A DNA stretch of 64,000 bases, from NCBI GenBank assembly GCA_903862415.1, contig CAIOYD010000057.1, forward strand, positions 1 through 64,000, read 5' to 3'. Made by a program: the position numbers and the translations under genes. How positions within the stretch are numbered: the stretch's first letter is position 1; each line of letters begins with the position of its first letter. Origin of the DNA: an uncultured Oxalobacteraceae bacterium. GTDB taxonomy: Bacteria > Pseudomonadota > Gammaproteobacteria > Burkholderiales > Burkholderiaceae_D. The notes below the pieces were generated by a model, which saw nothing but the letters and a program-made list of their open reading frames with translations, had not been told where the DNA came from and searched no databases. Shown here piece by piece: positions 54,003 through 63,541 of the stretch.

Positions 54003-56417
54003 ATGATTAAAAACCAACAAACCATTTTAGTTCGCAGTCTGGCCGCAGCTTTCGCTGTCGGCACGGTCGTGATCGCCACGCCAGCTTTTGCCGAGGAGGA
54101 TGTCATTCCGGTGGTGAATGTGACGGCCCAGTCGCGCAAACAGGTGATTCAGGATGTCCCGATCACGCTGCAAGTTGTGTCGGCCAAGGATATTGAAGCC
54201 ATCGGTGCGCGCGATTTGTCGGACATGAATGGCTATATTCCCGGTTTTACAGCAGATGACAGTGAACCGACTGAACCGGTCTTTTCGATCCGCGGTGTGC
54301 AGGGCGGTGGCGATTTCGGTATTGGTACTGATTCACCGGTAGGTATTTATGAAGATGGCGTCTACACCGGTAAAACCGGTGGTGCGCTGATGAATTTTAT
54401 CGACGTGCAGCGCATTGAAGTGATCAAGGGGCCGCAGGGTACCTTATTCGGCCGTAACAGTGCCGCCGGTGCGATCTCGATCGTCACCAATGAGCCTTCG
54501 CAAGATCTGGATATGCTTGCGCATTTGAAGCTGGGTAAATTTGGTACCGACAAACTCGACGCCATGATCAACGTACCGGTTTCCGATACGTCGGCCGTGC
54601 GTCTGGTGATGGCACGCAATGCCAGTGCTGGCTGGGTGCCGAATGAAACTACCGGCAAGACGTCAGGTGGCACCAATGACTGGGCTACGCGTCTGATGTA
54701 TCTGCAAAAAATCGATGCCGCCAAAATCAATGTTTCCTGGGAACACGAAGTCCTTAATCAGGATGCGCGCCCGGCCTTTGGTGTCGTTACCGATCCGACG
54801 CAGCCCCTGAGCGGTTTTACCGGAACGTATACACCGGCGTATATCGCCAACTTTGTCAATCCGCTCAAGACACCGTTAATCGACAACACTCAGGGTCTGG
54901 AAACCCGTACCTTTGATGGCATTACTGTGCGCGCTGATGTGCCTTTGGGTGGCGTGAACTTCAATTCCACCACCGGTTACCGCGTTTTCCGCACCTGGGA
55001 TGCGACCGATAATGCCGGCAATAACCGGCCTGATGTGGCTATCAACACATTGGATGCAAAAAAATCGCACAGCCTGCAACAGGAATTTAAACTGTCCGGC
55101 AAAAACGATACCCTGGACTGGATTTCGGGTGTGAGTTTTTATCACAATTCTGAATCGCAGATTTCGGGTGCCAACACCACGACCGCTACCATTGATACTC
55201 TGATTGTGGTAGGCGGAGGACAGCCTGTATTCAGTAATGATTGCAATCTTTTGGGTAGCCAATTGGGTGTTCCCGGTGTGAATGCGGCGTCTGTTTTCCC
55301 TTGGGCTGAATTTACTTATAGTTCAACGGTGACGCAATCGGAATCCGTATATGGTGACACCATCTGGCATTTGAATCCGAGCAGCAATTTAACAGTCGGT
55401 TTGCGTTGGTCGGACGATAAAAAAACCATGACATGGTATACGCCTGGTCGGATATCTCCTGAAATCGATACTTTGATCGCTACCTATGTGCCTGGTTTAA
55501 GTTCCCTGGTTCCTCAGAATATCCTGTTCTCCAACACCGCGACCTACTCAGGCACACCGGTGAGCAGAACCAAATCCTGGACTGATTTCAGTCCAAGGGT
55601 AGTGCTCGATCACAAGGTGGATCAGGATACGATGGTGTTTGCTTCGCTGTCACAGGGTTACCAGGCGGGTGGCTTCAATGTGTTTACACCGCCGAATCCA
55701 GCGTCGACGGTACAATCTCTGAAAGATCCAAGCTTCTCACCAGAAAAAATGACCAATCTGGAATTGGGCAGCAAGTTGCTCATGCCAGCTGTCAAGGCTA
55801 CTCTGGATGCTTCGCTGTTTGCCTATCGGTTCAGTAATCTGCAGGACATTACCCTCTCCGGCGCGCCGGGAACGATTCCTACTTATAACGTGACCACGAG
55901 TGACCATAAAGCTTTTGGTCTGGATGTTGATGGACGTATCAAAGCAGCCAGCAATGTGACGCTGTTTGGTGCTTTTGAATACATCAATGCGACTTACACC
56001 AAATATGATCAGGTCGGTTCTACTGGTGCTTCAGTCAGTCTGGCCGGTCAGCCGGTCGGCACGCCGTTCTTTACCGGTATGGCGGGTATGAATGTGACCT
56101 GGAATGCGCTCGACGGTCATGCCTCGTGGAATATTCAGGGAACACATACTACGGCGGTGCGTCGTTGCAGTGATTCTTCCATGCTGTCCTGCATTTCTGC
56201 TCCCAACATTCAGACTGGTGTTCCTACCACCAAGTTTGATACCCGTCTGGGCTGGCAGAGTGAAGACCGTCGTTATGGCGCTGCACTGTTGATTAACAAT
56301 CTGTTTGACAAGCGTTATGTGCAGTACATGGGCGGTCAGCTGACTTCCATCGGTATGCCGTATGCCACTATCACACCACCACGTTTCATCGGTGTGGAAT
56401 TTACTGCCAGTATGTAA
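54003..56417 (+). CDS. TonB-dependent receptor
   Basis: ATG 54003 follows AAGGTAGAGAC and gives a good signal peptide (LAAAFAVGTVVIATPAFA); 804 residues. A likely TonB box VVNVTAQ leads into the plug (DVPITLQVVSAKDIEAIGAR, FSIRGVQGGGDFGIGTDSPV, IEVIKGPQGTLFGRNSAAG), then a 22-strand-type barrel. The C-terminal block has the usual LLINNLFDKRYVQ, and the chain ends ...FTASM. Imports a scarce compound or metal complex across the outer membrane. It is divergent from the amine dehydrogenase operon; a shared regulatory region suggests, but does not show, a common substrate class. Not BtuB-like in the plug, so a cobalamin role is not supported. Confidence 0.92.
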   Translation: MIKNQQTILVRSLAAAFAVGTVVIATPAFAEEDVIPVVNVTAQSRKQVIQDVPITLQVVSAKDIEAIGARDLSDMNGYIPGFTADDSEPTEPVFSIRGVQGGGDFGIGTDSPVGIYEDGVYTGKTGGALMNFIDVQRIEVIKGPQGTLFGRNSAAGAISIVTNEPSQDLDMLAHLKLGKFGTDKLDAMINVPVSDTSAVRLVMARNASAGWVPNETTGKTSGGTNDWATRLMYLQKIDAAKINVSWEHEVLNQDARPAFGVVTDPTQPLSGFTGTYTPAYIANFVNPLKTPLIDNTQGLETRTFDGITVRADVPLGGVNFNSTTGYRVFRTWDATDNAGNNRPDVAINTLDAKKSHSLQQEFKLSGKNDTLDWISGVSFYHNSESQISGANTTTATIDTLIVVGGGQPVFSNDCNLLGSQLGVPGVNAASVFPWAEFTYSSTVTQSESVYGDTIWHLNPSSNLTVGLRWSDDKKTMTWYTPGRISPEIDTLIATYVPGLSSLVPQNILFSNTATYSGTPVSRTKSWTDFSPRVVLDHKVDQDTMVFASLSQGYQAGGFNVFTPPNPASTVQSLKDPSFSPEKMTNLELGSKLLMPAVKATLDASLFAYRFSNLQDITLSGAPGTIPTYNVTTSDHKAFGLDVDGRIKAASNVTLFGAFEYINATYTKYDQVGSTGASVSLAGQPVGTPFFTGMAGMNVTWNALDGHASWNIQGTHTTAVRRCSDSSMLSCISAPNIQTGVPTTKFDTRLGWQSEDRRYGAALLINNLFDKRYVQYMGGQLTSIGMPYATITPPRFIGVEFTASM

Positions 56418-56442
56418 TTAATCTGGCGTAGAAGTTGCAAAC

Positions 56443-56473
56443 AAGGCCAACCTTAACGGGTTGGCCTTTTTTT
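56443..56473 (+). terminator. Rho-independent terminator after the TonB receptor
   Basis: AAGGCCAACC and GGTTGGCCTT form a 10-base stem with loop TTAACG and a following T run of seven. It begins 25 bases after the receptor stop. Confidence 0.92.
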
Positions 56474-56570
56474 ATACGCAGTATTCACAATTGACTGAAA
56501 TAAATGTAGTATTAGACAATTAAAAATCATCGAAAGTTGCTTGTTTCATTAAACTGGCGGGAGATTAAAT

Positions 56571-57053
56571 ATGAGAAAAACTCTTTTCTTCGCGGTAATA
56601 GTATGTTTCTTTAACATGGCATTTGCTGAGGATCCCTGCAATTGTCAGGGGTATGCCGGCCCGGGTGGCCCATGTTATGCGGGACCGGGTGGTCCTGCGT
56701 ACGCAGGGCCTGGCGGACCTGCCTACACCGGTCTTGGTGGCGCATGTTATTCCGGGCCCGGAGGTCCCCTTTACTCAGGTCCGGGCGGGGCTCAATATGC
56801 CGGACCTGGCGGAAAGGCCAACGAAGCTCCGGGCGGGCCCCAATATGCGGGCCCGGGTGGAAAAGCCTACGAAGGCCCTGGCGGGCCTCTGTATGCCGGT
56901 CCGGGTGGGCCGTGTTATGCGGGTCCAGGTGGCCCCGCCAACGCGGATCCGGGCGGGGCGTGTTATTCGGGGCCGGGTGGAACTGGGAAGAATTGCCCGG
57001 AAATATGCAGAAAACAACCTCGTAATGAAAATTCAGACGGGATTGACCGCTAA
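56571..57053 (+). CDS. Secreted glycine/proline octapeptide-repeat protein
   Basis: 160 residues. The signal peptide (TLFFAVIVCFFNMAFA) and a short Cys-containing head (EDPCNCQG) are followed by about 14 octapeptides of consensus YAGPGGPx, with x being Cys, Ala, Leu or Gln. A charged tail ends with CPEICRKQP. The central units vary (KANEAPGGP, AYEGPGGP), so it is not a recent perfect duplication. Composition recalls collagen- or silk-like extracellular proteins, but the glycine spacing is not the strict Gly-X-Y triplet. Cysteines at unit ends could cross-link. The stop codon TAA lies in a half REP sequence (GCTAATACACCCTACC). Function unknown. Confidence 0.75.
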   Translation: MRKTLFFAVIVCFFNMAFAEDPCNCQGYAGPGGPCYAGPGGPAYAGPGGPAYTGLGGACYSGPGGPLYSGPGGAQYAGPGGKANEAPGGPQYAGPGGKAYEGPGGPLYAGPGGPCYAGPGGPANADPGGACYSGPGGTGKNCPEICRKQPRNENSDGIDR

Positions 57054-57083
57054 TACACCCTACCTGCTGCATGCAACGATTTG

Positions 57084-58229
57084 TTAATGCAGCCACAAAT
57101 TGGTCAGCACTGCACCTTGGAGGATGGCAGCTTTGCCGCTCTCCTGTGCAGACTGGTGGATGGTTGCTCCATCGGAGCCCAGATCCCACAGCTGGCCGCG
57201 TAAAAATACATTCAGACTGGCCTCGATGGCGGCGGATTGTGCACGCACCGGCATGGCGTATTTCATCCACGCGTCACCTTCGCTGATGAGGCCAATATCA
57301 TGGGTGTCGATATCCGCAGGGGCTTTGCCGCCGTTGTAACCACCCCAGCGGGTTGACCACATGCCGTTACCGGCGCTGAAGGACGGAACCGCGAGCAGCG
57401 TGGCACCAGTTTTTTGCAGCACAGCGTAATTTTGCGGAAACCAGGCGTCGGCACAAATCAGTACGCCTAGTTTGCCGGCAGCGGTCGTAAATACCGGCAG
57501 ATCGCCCGACTTGCCCGGTGCAATAAACTGTAACTCTTCTTCAATCGGAAATACCTTGATCACCAGCGGTGCCAGGATGTGGCCATCAGGACCAAACACG
57601 GCCGAGATATTGTTCAGCGCACCACCGGGATGCACCGTCAGGTGGCCGTTAATGAGTTCTGGTTGCGGCAATACGATCGAGCCTGCCACGATGGTGATGC
57701 CGTAGTGTTGTGCCAGTCCGCCAAACACCTGTTCATAGGCTTGCGCTGCGGCCTGACTCTTGAGGGTAAACAGCGCCCATTTGGCTTTGTCTGCCACCGC
57801 CGGTGCCGTGGCCAGCCGGTAGATAAATTCCGGCCAGTGGGTCAGGGCCACCGTTTGCATGGCGGCATCAGCCTGCGGCGCGCTATACACCGATTTTTTT
57901 TCATTCGCGGCAATCAGCCAGGTACCGATATATTCGGGAAACACCACCACGGTTTTGGCGGACAGCCAGCCATGCTCGCGGGCACTTTGCAGGTAGCCTG
58001 ACAACTTGGCGTTCAGCGTGGCAGCATTGGCATAATCTTGCGCCGTCATCCATGGTTGAATGCCGAGCAAATTGCCTTTACCGCTGTCGCTACCGAGGTT
58101 TTCCGTTGCTGCTGTCTGCGTGTTGATGGGCTGCAAATCCTGGCCGACGCGATCATAACCGCTCCACAGGGCGCTGCTGCTGCCGATGAACAGTAAAATG
58201 AAGATGGAGAGGAAGAGAATTTTTTTCAT
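57084..58229 (-). CDS. Exported nitrilase-superfamily (carbon-nitrogen) hydrolase
   Basis: Start at ATG 58229 (MKKILFLSIFILLFIG), giving 381 residues with an N-terminal membrane anchor or signal peptide. The nitrilase catalytic set is visible: Glu in VVFPEYIGTWL, Lys in APLVIKVFPIEEE, and Cys in GVLICADAWFPQNY. A GNGMWSTRWGGYNGG loop follows. Export is unusual for this mostly cytoplasmic family. It faces the sterol-desaturase gene divergently. Substrate, amide or nitrile, cannot be told. Confidence 0.85.
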   Translation of the reverse strand: MKKILFLSIFILLFIGSSSALWSGYDRVGQDLQPINTQTAATENLGSDSGKGNLLGIQPWMTAQDYANAATLNAKLSGYLQSAREHGWLSAKTVVVFPEYIGTWLIAANEKKSVYSAPQADAAMQTVALTHWPEFIYRLATAPAVADKAKWALFTLKSQAAAQAYEQVFGGLAQHYGITIVAGSIVLPQPELINGHLTVHPGGALNNISAVFGPDGHILAPLVIKVFPIEEELQFIAPGKSGDLPVFTTAAGKLGVLICADAWFPQNYAVLQKTGATLLAVPSFSAGNGMWSTRWGGYNGGKAPADIDTHDIGLISEGDAWMKYAMPVRAQSAAIEASLNVFLRGQLWDLGSDGATIHQSAQESGKAAILQGAVLTNLWLH

Positions 58230-58361
58230 GATAGTCAAAATCCGTGTGTGGATGAAATACATCCAACCTGACGCAGATGTATTGACGAATGGAGGCGTAG
58301 ACGTTATAAAGTTTCTTAGAAGAATTATTATAATCTACTACTTAACCTGAGTGACGATGCA

Positions 58362-59564
58362 ATGGATCCAATTTTATATGCCATGCCGGTTTTTTTACTC
58401 ACCATTGTTGTGGAGGCGTGGCTGGGTCACCGCCGTGGCCGACCGGTATATGATATTCCGGACGCGATTACCAGTCTGCAGCATGGTGTACTGAGCCAGT
58501 TGAGTGGCTTGCTGTTTAAATTTACCCTGCTGGGAATTTATATTGCCGTCTATGAGCACGATCGGCTGACGTCGTTAGACGCCACCAACCCATGGGTGTG
58601 GCTGGGCGCTTTGCTGGCTCTGGATTTTTGTTACTACTGGTCGCATCGTCTGTATCACGAAGTGGCGGTATTGTGGGCTTCACACGTGGTGCATCATTCG
58701 TCAGAGTTTTACAACCTGTCGACCGCACTGCGTCAGCCTTCGACCGAATGGCTGTTTGGCTGGCTGTTTTTTTTACCGCTGGCAGTCGTGGGTGTGCCGC
58801 CGGAAGTGTTTATTGGTGTCGGATTGATCGATTTGCTGTATCAATACTGGGTGCATACTGAACTGATCGGCAGTCTGGGCTGGTTTGACCGGATTTTTGT
58901 CAGTCCGTCCAACCATCGCGTGCATCACGGCCAAAATGATTACTGCATCGATAAAAATTATGGCGGTATCCTGATCATCTGGGATCGACTGTTTAACACC
59001 TTTGAACCTGAACGCGCCAGTGAAGCGGTGGTGTTTGGTATCCGCACGCCCTTGCACAGTTACAGCCCGCTTAAAGGCGTGACCCATTATTACACTGATC
59101 TGTGGCATGCCAGTATGGCGGCCCAAGGCTGGCGCGCCCGCTTGGGTGTGTGGATAGCACCACCCGGCGGCTGGGATCAGCCGCTGCCGTATTTTGATGC
59201 CACTACTTATCAGCGTTACAGCACGCCGGGCAACTGGTATGTGGTGCTGCACTATTTGCTCACCGTGCCATTGCTGATGCACTTCATCGCGATGGAAGCG
59301 CAGTTGTCGGCGAGTGCAATGATTGCGTATGCCGTGTTTATTGTGATACAGATGCAGGTGTTGGGTGCGGTGCTGAATGGTGTGCGCTTTGCCCGGCAGA
59401 TGGAGCAGTGCCGGACGCTGATTGTTGGGCTGGCCTTTTTTATTCTTCCCGATTGGTTTGGCTGGGTCGCAGCGCCGTTTTGGCGCTGGCTGTTGCTGGC
59501 GTTGATGTTGGGCAGTACGGCCTGGTTAATGCTGCAGCGTGATGCAGTGAAAGTGCGCGCATGA
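58362..59564 (+). CDS. Sterol desaturase/fatty acid hydroxylase-family enzyme
   Basis: 400 residues with several membrane helices and the three di-iron histidine boxes: HRLYHE (after DFCYYWS), HVVHH, and NHRVHHG. The C-terminal 150 residues add four or five more helices, an extended form also seen in bacterial alkylglycerol monooxygenase-like proteins. It would hydroxylate or desaturate a membrane lipid in an oxygen-dependent reaction. It overlaps the next membrane gene by ATGA. Confidence 0.88.
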   Translation: MDPILYAMPVFLLTIVVEAWLGHRRGRPVYDIPDAITSLQHGVLSQLSGLLFKFTLLGIYIAVYEHDRLTSLDATNPWVWLGALLALDFCYYWSHRLYHEVAVLWASHVVHHSSEFYNLSTALRQPSTEWLFGWLFFLPLAVVGVPPEVFIGVGLIDLLYQYWVHTELIGSLGWFDRIFVSPSNHRVHHGQNDYCIDKNYGGILIIWDRLFNTFEPERASEAVVFGIRTPLHSYSPLKGVTHYYTDLWHASMAAQGWRARLGVWIAPPGGWDQPLPYFDATTYQRYSTPGNWYVVLHYLLTVPLLMHFIAMEAQLSASAMIAYAVFIVIQMQVLGAVLNGVRFARQMEQCRTLIVGLAFFILPDWFGWVAAPFWRWLLLALMLGSTAWLMLQRDAVKVRA

Positions 59565-60145
59565 ACGGCGAAGTGATGGCGGAATTGTTGCTGGCGCTGA
59601 CAACTGGTGTACTGGGTTGGAGAGCATACGCCCGTCGTCCCGGCGTGGCTCTGAGTATGGATTTGATTGCTCTGGCGGCGCTGTTGGGTGCATTGGAGTA
59701 TGCCGGTGTGGTGGCTGTGACTGGCCCGCATCATTTTGCCAGTCTGCTGGCAGCCACAGCGGGTATGCCATTGCTGGCGGTAGCACTGCGCTGGCCGACA
59801 GGTGAGGTGGCCAGCCGTGCGCAGGCCGCGAGCCGTTTTATGTTGTTTGCCGTAGCAATGGGAGTGTTGCTTGTGGTAACTTGCCAGTTCACGCTCTGGG
59901 CTCAGCTGGCACCTGCTGTGGCAGCAGTGGTGCTGTTAGTAAGTGCCCTGCAGTCGGGTGGCAAGCAGGCGATTTCTGGCGCGCTGTTGCTCATGGGGTG
60001 TTTCAGCTTGAGCGTACTTAATTTAACCCTGACGCCACTCTCAGGCGAGCAGCAATTTCATGTGATGTTCACGCTGTCATTGAGCTTGCTGGTGTGGCCG
60101 CGAGAACAGGTAGGATGTATTAGCTCAAAGCGTAATACACCATAA
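59561..60145 (+). CDS. Hypothetical membrane protein coupled to the sterol desaturase
   Basis: 194 residues with five or six hydrophobic helices (ELLLALTTGVLGWRAYARRP, LIALAALLGALEYAG, MGVLLVVTCQFTLWA, AVAAVVLLVSAL). Family not recognised. The start overlaps the desaturase stop, so they are probably made together and may work together. The last 11 residues (VGCISSKRNTP) are encoded by a REP palindrome, which also provides the stop. Confidence 0.65.
   Translation: MNGEVMAELLLALTTGVLGWRAYARRPGVALSMDLIALAALLGALEYAGVVAVTGPHHFASLLAATAGMPLLAVALRWPTGEVASRAQAASRFMLFAVAMGVLLVVTCQFTLWAQLAPAVAAVVLLVSALQSGGKQAISGALLLMGCFSLSVLNLTLTPLSGEQQFHVMFTLSLSLLVWPREQVGCISSKRNTP
60113..60141. repeat. REP palindrome at the end of the 59561 gene
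   Basis: GGATGTATTAGCTCAAAGCGTAATACACC, same consensus as the REP pair at 50.9 kb and the cluster at 63.2 kb. It is translated in the last codons of the membrane protein. Confidence 0.85.
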
Positions 60146-60308
60146 CCGTGATTCACCTATGTCCTCGATTATCCCCTTATTGGTGCATTTCCTGTTCCAG
60201 CGCAAATCGCCGTAGAAATTCCCTGCATCCACGCTAAATTGTTCTACCCTTTATGGGTGGCTAAAGCATCGATTTTAGTTGTGATAATTTCACCATCAGG
60301 GATTCAGC

Positions 60309-63200
60309 ATGGGTAAACTAACAGTAAGCGCACGTCTGGGCATAGGTTTTGGGTTGGTGTTGGTGATGATGACCTGCATTATTCTGATTGCGCTGTCGCG
60401 CTTTGCCTTGATCAGCGAAATCAACAACAAAATCATTGAAAAAGACTGGGTCAAGGCAGAAGCGGCCAGCACCATCAATACCTTAACGCGCGCCAATGCG
60501 CGCAACACCATGGAATTGCTGATAGCCAAAGATAAGGCCCAGGAAGATAAAATCATCGAGCGTATCGGTGTCACCAAGAAAAAAATCAGTGAATCGTTTG
60601 AGATACTCAATAAACTGATTTATCTGAAAGAAGGCAAAGACTTGCTGGCCAAAATTGTGGCTGCGCGCACAAATTACGTAGCTTCATTTACCCGGATTAT
60701 TAAACTTGTCGGCCAGGGGCAAAAAGCCCAGGCGCAGGAATTGATGAACAGCGAAACCCTGCCCGCGCTTGATGCCCTGCAGGATCCAATTAACGAACTG
60801 GCGGCGTTGCAAAAACGTATTGTGCTGGCCAGCAGTGCCGAAGCCAAACAAAGTATCGACAGCGCCAGAACGTTGATGATAGAACTCGGTGCGGCGGCTT
60901 TTATCTGTGGGATTTTGTCTGCATTTCTGATTACCCGCGGTATACTTAAACAGCTTGGTGGTGATCCGAATTATGTCACCGCGCAGGTGAAAAAAATCTC
61001 CGCCGGCGATCTCAATGTCAGTCTTAACTCCAACGATCACACCAGCATGATGGCCGAAGTCGGTCTGATGGTGGCCAATCTGAAAAAAGTCATTGATGGT
61101 CAGCATCGCATGCTGGCCGATGCCAATCGTGGCAATTTCAATTCACGCATTGAACTGGACGGCTTGAAAGGTTTTCAGCTTGATCTGGCACAGGGTGTCA
61201 ATCAACTCGTCACCACCACCGGTGAAGGCATTGCCGATGTAGTGCGTGTCATGGGTGCGCTGTCGGAAGGGGACTTGAGTAAAACCATTACCAAGCCCTA
61301 TCAGGGGGCGTTTGGTGAACTCAAAACGTATACCAATAACACCATCAGCAAACTGTCACAGGTCATTGATGGTCAGCAGCAGGTAGTTGCGGCAGCTAAT
61401 CAAGGTAATTTTTCGGTGCGTATTGACTTGACCGGGTTGAAAGGATTTCAGCAGGATATGGGCCATGGCCTCAATCAACTGCTGGTGACAACTGGGGAAG
61501 GAATCGCCGATGTGGTCCGGGTGATGGGTGCCCTGTCGGACGGCGACCTGAGCAAAACCATGACCCGGGATTATCAGGGCTCATTTGGTGAGCTTAAAAC
61601 CTACACCAACAATACTGTGTTCAAATTATCTCAGGTGATCGCAGGTCAGCAGCGCGTGGTGGCGGCGGCCAACCAGGGTGATTTTACAGTGCGGATAGAT
61701 TTGGAGGGTCTTAACGGCTATCAAAAAGAAATGGGAGCGGGTCTGAATCAGCTCGTCACCACTACCGGTGACGGTATCGATGATGTGGTGCGGGTGATGG
61801 GGGCGCTGTCCGAAGGGGATCTGAGTAAAACCATAGACAAGACGTATCAGGGTGCGTTTGGTGAACTCAAACAATATACCAACCATACCGTGGCAACCCT
61901 GTCGCAGGTGATTGCCGGCCAGCACCGGGTGGTGGAAGCCGCCAATCAGGGGAACTTTCAATCGCGTATCGATCTCACTGGGTTAAAGGGTTTTCAGCAT
62001 GACATGGGCAGCGGTTTAAATCAGCTCGTCACCACCACTGGAGACAGTGTGAGTGATGTGGTGCGCGTCATGGGAGCGCTGTCGCAGGGTGATTTGAGTC
62101 AGCAGATTGAAAAAAATTATGCCGGTGCATTTGCCGACCTCAAGCAATATACCAATAACACTATTGCCAAACTGACTCAGGTTATTCAAGGCCAGCAGCG
62201 TGTAGTCGAAGGTGCCAATCACGGTGATTTCAGCGTGCGTATTGATTTGAGTGGTCTGCATGGTTTTCAGCAAGAGATGGGCAGTGGACTCAATCAACTT
62301 GTCTCCACTACCGGCGAAGGTATTGGTGAAGTGGTACGGGTACTGAGCGCCTTGTCGGAAGGGGATTTGACCAAAACGATTACCCGTTCTTATCAGGGTT
62401 CATTTGGCGAATTAAAAAATTACACCAACAATACCGTGACGAAACTCGCCCAGGTGATCACCGATGTCAACAGTGCCTGTGAGGCACTCACCAATGCGTC
62501 CCAGCAAATCAGTCAGACCGCGCAAAGCCTGTCGCATTCAGCTTCTGAGCAGGCATCAAGCATTGAGCGCACTTCCGCTTCGGTGGAGGAAATGTCGGCT
62601 TCGGTAGTCAAAAACAGTGAAAATGCCCACGTCACTGACAACATGGCGACCCAATCCAGTATTGATGCAGTTCAGGGCGGTGAGGCGGTGAGCAAAACTG
62701 CGGAAACCATGAAGCAGATTTCACGCCGCATCAGCATCGTCGACGATATCGCCGATCAAACCAACTTACTGGCACTGAATGCCGCCATTGAAGCCGCCCG
62801 AGCCGGTTTGCAGGGCAAGGGTTTTGCGGTGGTGGCAGCCGAAGTACGCAAGCTGGCTGAACGCAGTCAGGTAGCCTCGAAAGAGATCAGCGAACTCGCC
62901 GCCAGCAGTGTCATTGTTTCAGAGCAGGCCAATCAACTCTTGCTGGAAATGATTCCTTCGATCCGCAAAACCTCCGGGCTGGTACAGGAAATCGCCAGCG
63001 CTTCCGGTGAGCAGGCCACAGGCTTAAGTGAAATCAGCACCGCCATGAACCAGCTCAGTCAGGCCACCCAGCAAAACGCCGCCGCCTCCGAACAACTGGC
63101 CGCAACTTCCGAAGAAATGTCCGGGCAAACCGAACAGCTGCAAAGCATGATGGGGTTTTTTAAATTGACGGCTGGGTCGGGGGTGGCGCGGTTGGGGTAA
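60309..63200 (+). CDS. Methyl-accepting chemotaxis protein with tandem HAMP-like repeats
   Basis: 963 residues. A transmembrane helix (about 10-32), a four-helix-bundle periplasmic domain (to about 195), a second helix ([19 protein letters not shown]), then a long cytoplasmic run of HAMP-like units. From residue about 298 to 718 a 91-residue module repeats four times plus a partial fifth, each with [30 protein letters not shown] and [15 protein letters not shown]. The signalling domain follows with the hairpin [20 protein letters not shown], but the next residues read LQGKGF where receptors usually have EQGRGF or EHGKGF. No C-terminal CheR pentapeptide. Probable sensor of an unknown ligand. 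Confidence 0.9.
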   Translation: MGKLTVSARLGIGFGLVLVMMTCIILIALSRFALISEINNKIIEKDWVKAEAASTINTLTRANARNTMELLIAKDKAQEDKIIERIGVTKKKISESFEILNKLIYLKEGKDLLAKIVAARTNYVASFTRIIKLVGQGQKAQAQELMNSETLPALDALQDPINELAALQKRIVLASSAEAKQSIDSARTLMIELGAAAFICGILSAFLITRGILKQLGGDPNYVTAQVKKISAGDLNVSLNSNDHTSMMAEVGLMVANLKKVIDGQHRMLADANRGNFNSRIELDGLKGFQLDLAQGVNQLVTTTGEGIADVVRVMGALSEGDLSKTITKPYQGAFGELKTYTNNTISKLSQVIDGQQQVVAAANQGNFSVRIDLTGLKGFQQDMGHGLNQLLVTTGEGIADVVRVMGALSDGDLSKTMTRDYQGSFGELKTYTNNTVFKLSQVIAGQQRVVAAANQGDFTVRIDLEGLNGYQKEMGAGLNQLVTTTGDGIDDVVRVMGALSEGDLSKTIDKTYQGAFGELKQYTNHTVATLSQVIAGQHRVVEAANQGNFQSRIDLTGLKGFQHDMGSGLNQLVTTTGDSVSDVVRVMGALSQGDLSQQIEKNYAGAFADLKQYTNNTIAKLTQVIQGQQRVVEGANHGDFSVRIDLSGLHGFQQEMGSGLNQLVSTTGEGIGEVVRVLSALSEGDLTKTITRSYQGSFGELKNYTNNTVTKLAQVITDVNSACEALTNASQQISQTAQSLSHSASEQASSIERTSASVEEMSASVVKNSENAHVTDNMATQSSIDAVQGGEAVSKTAETMKQISRRISIVDDIADQTNLLALNAAIEAARAGLQGKGFAVVAAEVRKLAERSQVASKEISELAASSVIVSEQANQLLLEMIPSIRKTSGLVQEIASASGEQATGLSEISTAMNQLSQATQQNAAASEQLAATSEEMSGQTEQLQSMMGFFKLTAGSGVARLG
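61200..62460 (+). repeat. 273-bp tandem repeats inside the chemoreceptor gene
   Basis: Unit starts (codon for N in [10 protein letters not shown]) fall at 61200, 61473, 61746, 62019 and 62292, exactly 273 bases apart. Four full units and a partial fifth, with a half unit before the first. The copies have diverged at synonymous and some coding positions. Confidence 0.92.
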
Positions 63201-63219
63201 GGGATGCTAATTGGTAGAT

Positions 63220-63392
63220 GGGTAGGGTGTGTAGGGTGTGTAGGGTGTATTAGCGCAGCGTAATACACCAAATGGTCAAAATATTTTATGTCTAATTTAT
63301 TTTGTGAAGTGGTATATCGACGATTGTGGTGTTTTAATAATTGTGGTGTTTTAATAATTGTGGTGTATTACGCTGCGCTAATACACCCTACC
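63220..63392. repeat. REP cluster (BIME-like) next to the RAYT gene
   Basis: Three GTAGGGTGT units lead into the REP GGTGTATTAGCGCAGCGTAATACACC (63244-63269). In the opposite orientation GGTGTATTACGCTGCGCTAATACACC (63362-63387) is preceded by about two and a half copies of the 17-mer ATTGTGGTGTTTTAATA. The 340-base interval holds no gene. Confidence 0.88.
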
Positions 63393-63541
63393 ACCCTTCA
63401 CACCTTACGTATCAATACATTGTTTGATCCAACATGTCGCAATTATTCAAATTTTGCGACACGTTCTGTTGATATGTCGTCGCGAGCGACATAAGTAAGT
63501 TATCAATTGAACTATTTCCGTTCATTTGACTCCGTATCGAC

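Noticed and set aside
54003-56417. TonB-dependent receptor as a cobalamin (BtuB) importer for the eut system
   Set aside because: Its plug motifs are generic and unlike BtuB, and it lies 29 kb away beside the amine dehydrogenase operon.
56630-56990. Regular 24-base repeats resembling a CRISPR-like array
   Set aside because: The repeats are in frame, contiguous, without unique spacers, and encode the Gly/Pro octapeptides of a protein with a signal peptide.
56611-57270. 219-residue minus-strand ORF across the repeat protein gene
   Set aside because: Antisense to the octapeptide repeats; its Arg/Pro/His-rich sequence is the expected reverse reading of GC-rich Gly/Pro codons.
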